Shown here piece after piece: positions 8,398 through 17,464 of a DNA stretch of 64,000 bases (the stretch's first letter is position 1; each line of letters starts with the position of its first letter). The notes below the pieces were generated by a model. That model did no database searches, was not told the DNA's origin, and worked only from the letters and a program-made list of their open reading frames with translations. Origin of the DNA: Phytophthora quininea (taxonomy: Eukaryota; Oomycota; Peronosporomycetes; Peronosporales; Peronosporaceae); the NCBI GenBank assembly GCA_011947345.1, contig JAAVTG010000568.1:434001-498000 (forward strand), read 5' to 3'. Made by a program: the position numbers and the translations under genes.

Positions 8398-10445
8398 CTA
8401 TAGGTGCAGCCGATTTAATGACCACTTGCTGTGCAATCCAAATAATTCTTCTAAAGCATCTTGCTGGTTGCTTTGCGATGCTTGTCAAAGCTAACCGAAC
8501 GGGAGTTGAAGTTGATCACCCGAATAAAAGACCCCAGATCGATGTCGTTGCATCCGTTGTCGGAACGCATTGTCGCGAAGGAAGACCACAACAGCCACGT
8601 AGATGATAACACAAGCCACACTTTGATCTCCAACTCACGGCAATACTCATTTGTCAAATCTACACTTGCTACATCACGGGCCTAGTTACCGGCCTGCACC
8701 ACGTGCGCGCCGTCGCCGATGCGCGTGAGGAAGCTGGCCGGCTTGGGCAGCTCCGAGCCGAACTTGTCCGCCGGGTAGCCCGCGTCCAGCGTGTCCATGA
8801 GCGACTGCGCGTGCTGCTGCTGCACGAGCGCCACGATGCAGCCGCCGAAGCCGCCGCCCGTCATGCGCGCGCCGAACACGCCCTCGCAGCCGCGCGCGGT
8901 CTCCACCAGGTAGTCGAGCTCGGGTGTGCTCACCTCGTAGTCGTCGTGCAGAGACTCGTGGCTCTCGAACATGAGCTTGCCGGCCTCGGCGTACTGGCGC
9001 GCGCGGATGAAGTCGACGGCCGCCACCGTGCGTTCGTCCTCCGTGATCACGTGGCGCGCGCGGCGGTACACCACCTCGTTGCCCAGCGCCTCGCGCACCG
9101 CGTCCAGCTCCGGCACCGTCGCGTCGCGCAGGTGCGTCATCTGCGGGTGCTGCGCCTGCAGGGCCTTGACGGCCGCCTGGCACTGCAGCACGCGCTCCTT
9201 GTACTCGCCGCCGTTGAGCTCGTGCTTGACGTTCGAGTTGCACACGACGATGACCACGTTCGGGTCCTGGAAGGCCACGGCCGTCGGCTCCTTGGAGCGG
9301 CAGTCGATCAGCAGCGCACAGTCCTTCTTGCCGCAGGACGAGATGAACTGGTCCATGATGCCGCACGGCACGTTGCAGTACTCGTGCTCGGCCGCCTGAC
9401 ACAGCAGCGCCTTCTGGATGGCCGAGATGCCCGACAGCTCGAACAGGCTCTCGAGGAACGTGGCGAAGCTCACCTCGAGCGCCGCGGAGCTGCTCAGACC
9501 GCTGCCGAACGGCACCGTGCTCACGATGGCCGCGTGCACGCCCAGCGGCTCCTTGCGGTTCAGGTGCTTAAGGTACTCGGCCGTCACGCCCTTGGGGTAG
9601 TTGCCCCACGACGGCTGCGTCTTGTCCAGCTGCGCCAGGTCGTCGGCCGCGAACGACAGCACCTGGCCCGGGAAGCTCGCGGACGCCAGCTTAGAGGTGG
9701 CGGCCTCGTCGGCGGGCGCGCGCACACCCACCACCACGGTCGTCTTGTCCAGCGCCAGCGGACACACGAAGCCGTCGTTGTAGTCCGTGTGCTCGCCGAT
9801 GAGGTTGACACGGCCGGGCGCCGCCGCGATAGTGAGCGCCGAGCGCGGCACATCCGCGTGCTGCTTGAAGGTCGAGTAGAAGAGGCTCACGGCCTGCTCC
9901 ACCGTGTCGGCGTTGTCGGGTCCGGCCATGCTTGACGTTTGGCTGCTTGGTTGTTGTTGCTTGGGGTTGGCTGTGCTCCGGTCGAGGCCAATTTGGAAAT
10001 GGATCCTGGCGCCGGCGGGGGCTTGGCGGCGGGGACTTGGCGGCGGGAGGCCACGTACGCTGCCCAACTGCAACGACAGCCCCAGTGATGAGACCGAGGC
10101 GCAGCAGGGATGGCTTGACCGCGGCGGGCTTCCGACGGCGACGTTTATGCTGCGTCAGCGCTGCTTGGCGAGGCCGGGTACCCAGATTTTGGGTCTGCTC
10201 TAAAACTGGAACGCGTCCGGCGTGACGTTTCGATGGATGCGCTTTTGATGCGCCTCGAAAAGATCGCGCAGGTATTGCTCGTCGCCTCTGTAGTTTGTAT
10301 GCAATGTTATTGTTGTGCTGCCGTCTTTTCGCTGCAGATAACGTCACGCGGACCTGCGAGACCCGATGTCTGTCGCCGAGCTTCAAGATGGCGAGCGACG
10401 GGCTGCCCGGCGCGACTGCCCCCTCGCGCGAGTGACACAAACAGT
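8309..10445 (-). repeat. Inverted repeat 2, left arm (galactokinase A)
   Basis: About 2.1 kb that match the reverse complement of 11925-14070 with scattered substitutions and a few small indels. The arm begins inside the coding sequence of WRKY19-like gene B. It spans the 3' intergenic DNA and the whole galactokinase gene, and ends about 515 bp upstream of the galactokinase ATG, at a GTGACACAAACAGTGG motif. Confidence 0.9.
8682..9929 (-). CDS. Galactokinase, copy A
   Basis: An intact 415-residue GHMP kinase that phosphorylates galactose with ATP in the Leloir pathway, in the cytosol. Near residue 45 it has the galactokinase signature GRVNLIGEHTDYNDGF. Near 150 is the ATP-loop PFGSGLSSSAALEVSF, and near 370 the third motif GARMTGGGFGGC. 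The start is set at the ATG preceding AGPDNADTVEQ. The frame is open for 48 codons upstream, but that part is Pro/Gln-rich and unlike the family. The gene has very strong G/C at codon position three, which also creates a 410-codon antisense frame. It differs from copy B at three residues (Asn/Asp in FQDPxVV, Asn/Asp in LGxEVV, His/Arg in ESLxDDY). Confidence 0.93.
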   Translation of the reverse strand: MAGPDNADTVEQAVSLFYSTFKQHADVPRSALTIAAAPGRVNLIGEHTDYNDGFVCPLALDKTTVVVGVRAPADEAATSKLASASFPGQVLSFAADDLAQLDKTQPSWGNYPKGVTAEYLKHLNRKEPLGVHAAIVSTVPFGSGLSSSAALEVSFATFLESLFELSGISAIQKALLCQAAEHEYCNVPCGIMDQFISSCGKKDCALLIDCRSKEPTAVAFQDPNVVIVVCNSNVKHELNGGEYKERVLQCQAAVKALQAQHPQMTHLRDATVPELDAVREALGNEVVYRRARHVITEDERTVAAVDFIRARQYAEAGKLMFESHESLHDDYEVSTPELDYLVETARGCEGVFGARMTGGGFGGCIVALVQQQHAQSLMDTLDAGYPADKFGSELPKPASFLTRIGDGAHVVQAGN

Positions 10446-11924
10446 GGCATGCCAACTCAAAAACGGCACCGATCAGTGGCGAGCTCAAACACGTCACGAT
10501 GGCAATACGAAGCGAATTGCCTTGCGGTCAGGGGGAATGCATCGGACCCGCTAGCGCTGAAGAGCGTTGGGGATCCCATGGTCTCTATGACAAGCTACAT
10601 GTATACAAGTCAACCGTGATGCATTTTTGAAGCCTGGACGGAATTTATGTTGTGTAAGAGTGACTCTACAATCAAGACGAACTTCCTGAAGGGGGCCTTA
10701 CTCCCACTGACGACACCACGCCGTCATTTGCTGAAGCAATACTTCAACCGGAGGCGAGTCTTGATTACAGCGTCTTCAGCTTCCAAATTGGTCAAAATCC
10801 AAGCAGCGGCTGATCCAACCAGCCTCCCCGGCGTTCAAGTCAAGGTGCAGCTTTCCAAGCTCTTGGACGCTTTCATTGTTGCCAAAAGTGGAGCTCATTA
10901 TGTGCGAAAGTATTTGACGCCCTAGGTTCCGACAGGCTGTGAAAGAACTTGCGGTGGAGAGCGGGCGTATTCTACGTCATTGCTGCGCTCGTATCCATTT
11001 AAAAACACGTTCTGCTTGCTTCTCCTGGGCAGCGACTAGCGTTTGCGGAAGCATTGCGTCTCTAGCTGGATAATATCCGGAAGACATGCCTCAATGAGCT
11101 CTACGCCAAGGATAACAAGTACGAGACCACAAAGCTTGGAAGTTGCGTGCGTAGAGGCCCCAGAAGAACGCGTGAAGATAGCTCTTGTTGAACTAAATGC
11201 CGCTGCCAAGAAAGCAGCAGCGCTATCCGTTCGGTTCTGTCGAGCAAGGAGTGGATGTCAATTGGGAGGCGCCACTAGACAATGGACCACCATTCACTGC
11301 CACACAAAACTCCATTTGTTTGGTTGAAAATGCAGCCAAGCGCTCACAGCATTCGCAGTGTGATATCTGGAGCAACTAGTAGAAATATCCACCCGAAGTT
11401 ACGAGCAAACGTGGTTCTCGTAGTTGTCTTACAATCGTCTGTGTCGCTATTGACGAAGACGCACGTATCGCTGCTAGTAGGGAACTTGAGATAAGCGTTG
11501 ACACTCTGCACTTGTCCGCCGCAGGTGTAATCACGCCACGATGTTGGCGCGCTCCGCAGTAATCCGTCCTGCCCATGCTCTCCGTTCATTCGCAACTCCG
11601 TCGATGCCATCCCAGCGCGTGCGGGGCCCTTGCCGGCAGTTCACTTGCTCGTGTGTCTTGAGCTCATCAAGTCGAAGTGCAATTTGTCCGCTCGCTGCGC
11701 TCCAGAGGAACTTGACCATGGCGGAGTCGACTACGACATCCAGTCCAAAGCAAGAGCCGAACTGCCACGAAATCAAGCAGCGGCAACACTTCTGCCTCGA
11801 GCGAGAGGGAAGCGCGGCCTTCAAGGTGAATGCAGTCGAGCTCCTGCAACGCACTTGGCGTTCCACTCGTACTTCAGTCGCCGCTGAAAAGTGACAGTGT
11901 TTGAAGTTGTGAGGTCCACTGTTT
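10446..11924 (+). pseudogene. Spacer of inverted repeat 2, holding decayed coding DNA
   Basis: This 1.48-kb spacer is not shared by the arms. Several plus-strand stretches look coding but sit in different frames: one with PSFAEAILQPEASLDYSVFS near 10730, one with AAFQALGRFHCCQKWS near 10860, one with NELYAKDNKYETTKLGS near 11100, and one with SVEQGVDVNWEAPLDNGPP near 11250. A Met-led Arg/Ala stretch at 11541 looks like a mitochondrial targeting peptide but leads nowhere convincing. No family is recognised. The frame changes are too many for a confident gene model. Confidence 0.4.
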
Positions 11925-12449
11925 GTGTCACTCGCGCGAGGGGGCAGTCGCGCCGGGCAAGCCCGTCGCTCGCCATCTTGAAGCTCGGCGACAGACATCG
12001 GGTCTCGCAGGTCCGCGTGACGTTATCTGCAGCGAAAAGACAGCAGCACAACAAGAGCATTGCATACAAACTCCAGCAGCGACGAGCAATACCTGCGCGA
12101 TCTTTTCGAGGCGCATCAAAAGGCGCATCCATCGAAACGTCACGCCAGACGCGTTCCAGTTTTAGAGCAGACCCAAAATCTGGGTACCCGGCCTCGCCAA
12201 GCAGCGCTGACGCGGCATAAACGTCGCCGTCGGAAGCCCGCCGCGGTCAAGCCATCCCTGCTGCGCCTCGGTCTCATCACTGGGGCTGTCGTTGCAGTTG
12301 GGCAGCGTACGTGGCCTCCCGCCGCCAAGTCCCCGCTGCCAAGTCCCCGCCGCCAAGCCCCCACGGCGCCAGGATCCATTTCCAAATTGGCCTCGACCGG
12401 AGCACAGCCAACCCCCAAGCAACAACAACCAAGCAACCAAACGCCAAGC

Positions 12450-13697
12450 ATGGCCGGACCCGACAACGCCGACACGGTGGAGCAGGCCGTGAGCCTCTTC
12501 TACTCGACCTTCAAGCAGCACGCGGACGTGCCGCGCTCGGCGCTCACCATCGCGGCGGCGCCCGGCCGCGTCAACCTCATCGGCGAGCATACGGACTACA
12601 ACGACGGCTTCGTGTGTCCGCTGGCGCTGGACAAGACGACCGTGGTGGTGGGTGTGCGCGCGCCCGCCGACGAGGCCGCCACCTCTAAGCTGGCGTCCGC
12701 GAGCTTCCCGGGCCAGGTGCTGTCGTTCGCGGCCGACGACCTGGCGCAGCTGGACAAGACGCAGCCGTCGTGGGGCAACTACCCCAAGGGCGTGACGGCC
12801 GAGTACCTTAAGCACCTGAACCGCAAGGAGCCGCTGGGCGTGCACGCGGCCATCGTGAGCACGGTGCCGTTCGGCAGCGGTCTGAGCAGCTCCGCGGCGC
12901 TCGAGGTGAGCTTCGCCACGTTCCTCGAGAGCCTGTTCGAGTTGTCGGGCATCTCGGCCATCCAGAAGGCGCTGCTGTGCCAGGCGGCCGAGCACGAGTA
13001 CTGCAACGTGCCGTGCGGCATCATGGACCAGTTCATCTCGTCCTGCGGCAAGAAGGACTGTGCGCTGCTGATCGACTGCCGCTCCAAGGAGCCGACGGCC
13101 GTGGCCTTCCAGGACCCGGACGTGGTCATCGTCGTGTGCAACTCGAACGTCAAGCACGAGCTCAACGGCGGCGAGTACAAGGAGCGCGTGCTGCAGTGCC
13201 AGGCGGCCGTCAAGGCCCTGCAGGCGCAGCACCCGCAGATGACGCACCTGCGCGACGCGACGGTGCCGGAACTGGACGCGGTGCGCGAGGCGCTGGGCGA
13301 CGAGGTGGTGTACCGCCGCGCGCGCCACGTGATCACGGAGGACGAGCGCACGGTGGCGGCCGTCGACTTCATCCGCGCGCGCCAGTACGCCGAGGCCGGC
13401 AAGCTCATGTTCGAGAGCCACGAGTCTCTGCGCGACGACTACGAGGTGAGCACACCCGAGCTCGACTACCTGGTGGAGACCGCGCGCGGCTGCGAGGGCG
13501 TGTTCGGCGCGCGCATGACGGGCGGCGGCTTCGGCGGCTGCATCGTGGCGCTCGTGCAGCAGCAGCACGCGCAGTCGCTCATGGACACGCTGGACGCGGG
13601 CTACCCGGCGGACAAGTTCGGCTCGGAGCTGCCCAAGCCAGCCAGCTTCCTCACGCGCATCGGCGACGGCGCGCACGTGGTGCAGGCCGGTAACTAG
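12450..13697 (+). CDS. Galactokinase, copy B
   Basis: Same 415-residue enzyme as copy A, with all three GHMP/galactokinase motifs intact and the same ATG context. It diverges from copy A at three amino acids and a handful of silent sites. It lies head to head with copy A, 2.5 kb between the ATGs. The 5' leader, about 515 bp of which is shared with copy A, suggests both copies could be driven by equivalent promoters. The frame runs open far upstream (from 12060), but this is a composition effect. Confidence 0.93.
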   Translation: MAGPDNADTVEQAVSLFYSTFKQHADVPRSALTIAAAPGRVNLIGEHTDYNDGFVCPLALDKTTVVVGVRAPADEAATSKLASASFPGQVLSFAADDLAQLDKTQPSWGNYPKGVTAEYLKHLNRKEPLGVHAAIVSTVPFGSGLSSSAALEVSFATFLESLFELSGISAIQKALLCQAAEHEYCNVPCGIMDQFISSCGKKDCALLIDCRSKEPTAVAFQDPDVVIVVCNSNVKHELNGGEYKERVLQCQAAVKALQAQHPQMTHLRDATVPELDAVREALGDEVVYRRARHVITEDERTVAAVDFIRARQYAEAGKLMFESHESLRDDYEVSTPELDYLVETARGCEGVFGARMTGGGFGGCIVALVQQQHAQSLMDTLDAGYPADKFGSELPKPASFLTRIGDGAHVVQAGN

Positions 13698-13982
13698 GCC
13701 CGTGATGTAGCAAGTGTAGATTTGACAAATGAGTATTGCCGTGAGTTGGAGATCAAAGTGTGGCTTGCGTTATCATCTACGTGGCTGTTGTGGTCTTCCT
13801 TCGCGACAATGCGTTCCGACAACGGATGCAACGACATCGATCTGGGGTCTTTTATTCGGGTGATCAACTTCAACTCTCGTTCGGTTAGCTTTGGCAAGCA
13901 TCGCAAAGCAACCAGCAAGATGCTTTAGAAGAATTATTTGGATTGCACAGCAAGTGGTCATTAAATCGGCTGCACCTATAGT
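13698..13982. other. Intergenic DNA copied with the repeat
   Basis: This 285-bp stretch mirrors 8397-8681. A 68-codon frame starting MTNEYCRELEIKVW is open in both copies with two residue changes. With DNA this similar, an open frame in both is not evidence of selection, and I do not call a gene. Confidence 0.5.
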
Positions 13983-13985
13983 ACA

Positions 13986-14070
13986 TCAGTGCGAGTAGAC
14001 ATCGGTCGCCGACGCCACTCTCAACTTCTTGGGCTGGTGCTTGATGCAGAAGTTCTGCTTGCTCTGCGAC
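13986..14070 (-). pseudogene. Truncated 3' end of the WRKY19-like gene
   Basis: The last 28 codons of WRKY19-like gene B, including its TGA at 13986-13988. It ends where inverted repeat 2 ends, then continues into unrelated sequence. It marks the breakpoint of the duplication and has no start or fingers. Confidence 0.9.
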
Positions 14071-14190
14071 GAAGCCGCGGACATGCAGTGCTAGTTATCC
14101 TGTTCAAGCGGAGTTTACTGGAGGTTTGGACGCATGGTAAATACTACTTTAATTGCTTATCTATCTGTATGTGCTTCTTGGTCGGCCTCC

Positions 14191-15570
14191 TCATCTCCAT
14201 GGAGAGCAGGTTTTATCCATTGAACGGGTAGCACGATTGCAGCGCCCCGAAACACCTATACGAGCGCCCATGTAGAACATGCGACGACGCAGCAATGTCG
14301 GTGAGAAGTTGTCAGGCAACGGCGTCGCTCCAAACCCGCGAAGACACTCGTTGGGCCATCCGTCTCGGAAGCTTGTCTTCGTTTCACCGTTATGGGCTCG
14401 TTTCTGGCGAGGAGAAATGTGCGTCGGGTTTGTGTTGTACAGCACGTTCGTCGTGGCTGTATGGTGGCTCGAGAGCCCTTCGGCAAACGGATCCAGTAGC
14501 GCCTTGCCGTTCACGTACAGAAATTCTGGCTTCTCGTCCTCCACGGGTATGAAGTGCGCGATGCTGCCGCATAGCGAGTCGTTGTGGGTCTGCAGGTCAT
14601 TGTTCGTGGACGAGTCGACGACGCTGACGCCCCACGGCGAGAAAAAGTATTCTTGCTTGGCCAGCTCAAAGGCCAGCCAGAATGCCTCCTTGTCGCCGTA
14701 CGAGAACGAGTTGTTGAAACGCTCCTCGGTGATCAGCCACCACAGAGCCTTCATCGCCTGCCCAGCACGCGATTTGTCTACCACCACCACTGACGAGTCC
14801 TGTTCGTGTGCAGTCTCGCCCCTGTAGGCAAACGACTGCTGCAGATGTTGTGTCGGCTCGTATCCTGGTCTTACGCCGATCTTGGCGTAGTCAAAGTCAT
14901 GCAACAAGTTCTCGAGGTACGTGATGTTGTTGTCCATCTCGTGGTTGAAAAAGTCGTCGCCTGGGAGCACTCGGTCGTAGAAGAAGGTCGTGCCGGTGCG
15001 CTTGTATCCGTCGGTCGTACGCAGCACCGCTGGGTCCCGCATGAACAGATCGTCGACGTCCAGCAGCAGAACTTCGGGTGCGTCCGAGTGGTGCAGCGCC
15101 AGTGGTTTGATCCACCAGCTGCGGAAGTGTCTGGCCAGCTCCAGGTCGAACTTGCCCTGCTCCACGAGCTCCGAGCACACGTCGATGATCTCGAGCCGCG
15201 AGTCCGCTTCAAACAGCAGCTCCCTCGACTTGACGGACAGCTCGTCGGGAAGACAGTGGTAGACCTGGATGAGCTCGCGGTTGCCCAAGCAACGCAGCTC
15301 CCGCACCAGCGACAGCCCCATGGGCACCACGCCGTCGTGCATGCAGAGCACCATGGCCTTGTCTCGTTGCACGGACCGGTCGAATTTGGCGCCGCGAGCC
15401 CGGAACAGCGGCGGCCGCGTGATGACCAGAGACAACAAACCGCTGGCGACTAGCACAACCGCCACTGCGTACAGCGCGAATAGCGCGACGCGACGACGAT
15501 CGATGTGTCGGTAGGCGTCCACCACCGTCGGCTTGAGCCCAGCCTTGAGCGCCGCCTCCAGGTCCAGCAT
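14191..15570 (-). CDS. Type II membrane glycosyltransferase-like protein A
   Basis: An intact 459-residue intronless gene. A short basic N-terminus precedes one membrane segment (about residues 28-52, [20 protein letters not shown]), then a lumenal domain. Near residue 85 is [16 protein letters not shown], and near 165 [10 protein letters not shown], an Asp-rich DxD-type motif that usually binds a metal-nucleotide sugar. A conserved [12 protein letters not shown] follows. The overall pattern fits MNN1/GT71-like alpha-mannosyltransferases of the Golgi, but that family name is an inference from the layout. It is divergent from paralogue B, with 230 bp between the ATGs. The last 20 residues differ from B. 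Confidence 0.75.
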   Translation of the reverse strand: MLDLEAALKAGLKPTVVDAYRHIDRRRVALFALYAVAVVLVASGLLSLVITRPPLFRARGAKFDRSVQRDKAMVLCMHDGVVPMGLSLVRELRCLGNRELIQVYHCLPDELSVKSRELLFEADSRLEIIDVCSELVEQGKFDLELARHFRSWWIKPLALHHSDAPEVLLLDVDDLFMRDPAVLRTTDGYKRTGTTFFYDRVLPGDDFFNHEMDNNITYLENLLHDFDYAKIGVRPGYEPTQHLQQSFAYRGETAHEQDSSVVVVDKSRAGQAMKALWWLITEERFNNSFSYGDKEAFWLAFELAKQEYFFSPWGVSVVDSSTNNDLQTHNDSLCGSIAHFIPVEDEKPEFLYVNGKALLDPFAEGLSSHHTATTNVLYNTNPTHISPRQKRAHNGETKTSFRDGWPNECLRGFGATPLPDNFSPTLLRRRMFYMGARIGVSGRCNRATRSMDKTCSPWR

Positions 15571-15800
15571 TTAACGTCAACAAGAACACGAGAGAGGGGG
15601 CAAAGCGCTCACTGGAAGAGGGCAAATGGTCGAATGGTCTCTGGAAATGATGGTGTGCTTCAGCCATGTGGTGCCGTCCTCTTCGCTTTTGCGCTGTTCG
15701 TCGACACCCGCATACAGATCTTCATATCAATGTGATCGAATGACGGTACCATATTACACCTGTCTCGAGTGACCTGTCATTCCGCGATCGACGGTCTCCG
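15571..15800. promoter_or_regulatory. Shared divergent promoter of the two glycosyltransferase genes
   Basis: Only 230 bp separate the two ATGs, so both promoters must lie here or overlap the genes. No clear TATA box is seen. Position is the sole evidence. Confidence 0.4.
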
Positions 15801-17236
15801 ATGCTGGGTAATCGCCTGCTGAGTCGCCACCATGGCCGCAGCGACGCCAATACGCTGCCGAGTTCCTGGTCGCCGCCGTCGCTTCCCACTCGACAGAAAG
15901 GAGGTCTGTTCCATCGCGGCTTGGCGCTCTTCCTGGTCTGCTTCCTAGTGCTCGTCAGTACTGGTATCTTCCTCTCCAGCTTCAGCACCGTCGACGACCA
16001 ACCGCGACAATGGACGGGGACAGCAGTGCACCAGCGTCAACTCAAGAACCCGGTGACGCAGTTCGACGCCTCGGTGTCTCGTGACAAAGGAATTGTCATG
16101 TGCATGCACAACGGAGTGGTGCCCATGGGTCTGTCGCTGGTCAAGGAGCTACGCTGCCTGGGGAACTACGAGCTGATCCAAGTGTACCATTGCTTTCCAG
16201 ACGAGATCTCGGAGCAGTCGAGAAAGCTGCTACTGAGTGCCGACGACCGACTGGAGATTGTGGATGTCTGCAACGACCTGGTGGACCGTGGAGTGCTGAA
16301 GCGAGACGTGGCCGAGAAATTCCGTAGCTGGTGGATCAAACCGCTGGCAATGTATCATACGGACATCAAGGAAGTGCTGCTAATGGACGTAGACGACGTG
16401 TTTGTGAGTGATCCGGCAGTGCTTCGCACCACTGAGGGATACAGTCGCACCGGCACGACGTTCTTCTACGACCGAGTGCTCTACAGTCGCGAGTGGTTCA
16501 ATCAGGAAGTCAACAATTCAACATACCTCAAAACGATGCTGAACGAGTTTGACTACGCGTCATTCGGGCTGAGGGGAGGAGTCGAGATCCCAGACTACCT
16601 GGAACAAAGCTATGCCTATAAAGAGGAGGCTTCGCATGAGCAAGACTCGTCGCTCGTAGCAGTGGACAAGTCTCGCTCAGGACAAGCCATGGCGGTGATG
16701 TTCTGGCTGATCACAGTGCAGCGCTTCGAGCGAGAGTTTTCGTATGGCGATAAGGAGACGTTCTGGATCGCGTTCGCGCTGGCCAAGCAGGAGTACTTCT
16801 TTTCACCGTGGGGACCTAGTGTCATAGAATCCTCGAGGAATCAAGATATGAAGAAGCATCCCGACTCGCTGTGCGGCAGTCTGGCACATTTCATGCCAGT
16901 GCAGGACGAGACCCCGAACTGCTCTACGTGAATGGAAAAGCGCTGCTAGATCCGTTCCCCGAAGGACTGCACAACCGAGGAAAAGCGTCGGCCAACGTGC
17001 TGTACAACCCAACGTCGAATTACGTCACGCCCAGGCAGAACCGACGACCCAACGGAGGGACTGCTACGAGTTACGAGGGCGAATTCCCCATGGAGTGCCT
17101 CATTGGATTTGGAGCGACCCCTTTGCCGAGCAATTTTGCACCTCAGCTACTCCGTCGGCGCATGTTTTATCTCGGAATTCGAATGGATGTGGTGTCCGTG
17201 CTAGACTCGTGCTACGCATTCGACACGGCAGTGTAG
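15801..17236 (+). CDS. Type II membrane glycosyltransferase-like protein B (one frame break)
   Basis: Paralogue of the divergent gene at 14191-15570. It has a membrane anchor near residues 38-60 (GLALFLVCFLVLVSTGIFLS), [16 protein letters not shown], the acidic motif [41 protein letters not shown] and a C-terminal [17 protein letters not shown]. The frame slips once, in a C4 run at 16912-16915, just before the [13 protein letters not shown] segment that is also present in copy A. One extra C gives 479 codons, against 460 in copy A. I treat the gene as intact. The two copies are clearly related but much more diverged than the other inverted pairs here. Confidence 0.75.
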
Positions 17237-17464
17237 CGCTGACAATGAAGGTCTTCGGCAAATTCTTAACAAGATATTACTTAGAATTGCTCAGAGTTTC
17301 CGCAGATTGAGTGTCTTGCATTATCATTGAGTCGCTTTGATCGACTATCGATATCCTTTGAGCTCAAAATTGCCGTGATGATCACAACTCATCGTGAATG
17401 AAAGGCTATCAACAGCACTTTCCTATTTGCTGTGTCGCTGCTTTATGTGCAGTCGCAGCGCAGC

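Larger units (their letters stand above)
11925..14070 (+). repeat. Inverted repeat 2, right arm (galactokinase B)
   Basis: Partner of 8309-10445, separated from it by about 1.48 kb. This arm has a few small indels relative to the left arm, mainly in the C-rich 5' leader. Its outer end stops abruptly at GTCGCAGAGC inside a WRKY19-like coding fragment. Confidence 0.9.

Noticed and set aside
8451..8657. 68-codon frame kept in both arms of the galactokinase repeat
   Set aside because: DNA is too similar for conservation to mean anything; no motif.
8703..9935. 410-codon frame antisense to galactokinase A, and a 504-codon one antisense to copy B
   Set aside because: Arg/Leu/His-rich composition is what the complement of G/C-ending codons gives. 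The sense strand has all galactokinase motifs.
12060..12449. 130-residue N-terminal extension of galactokinase B
   Set aside because: Open frame without family similarity. Copy A has only a 48-codon extension in a different sequence, and the shared ATG fits the normal family length.
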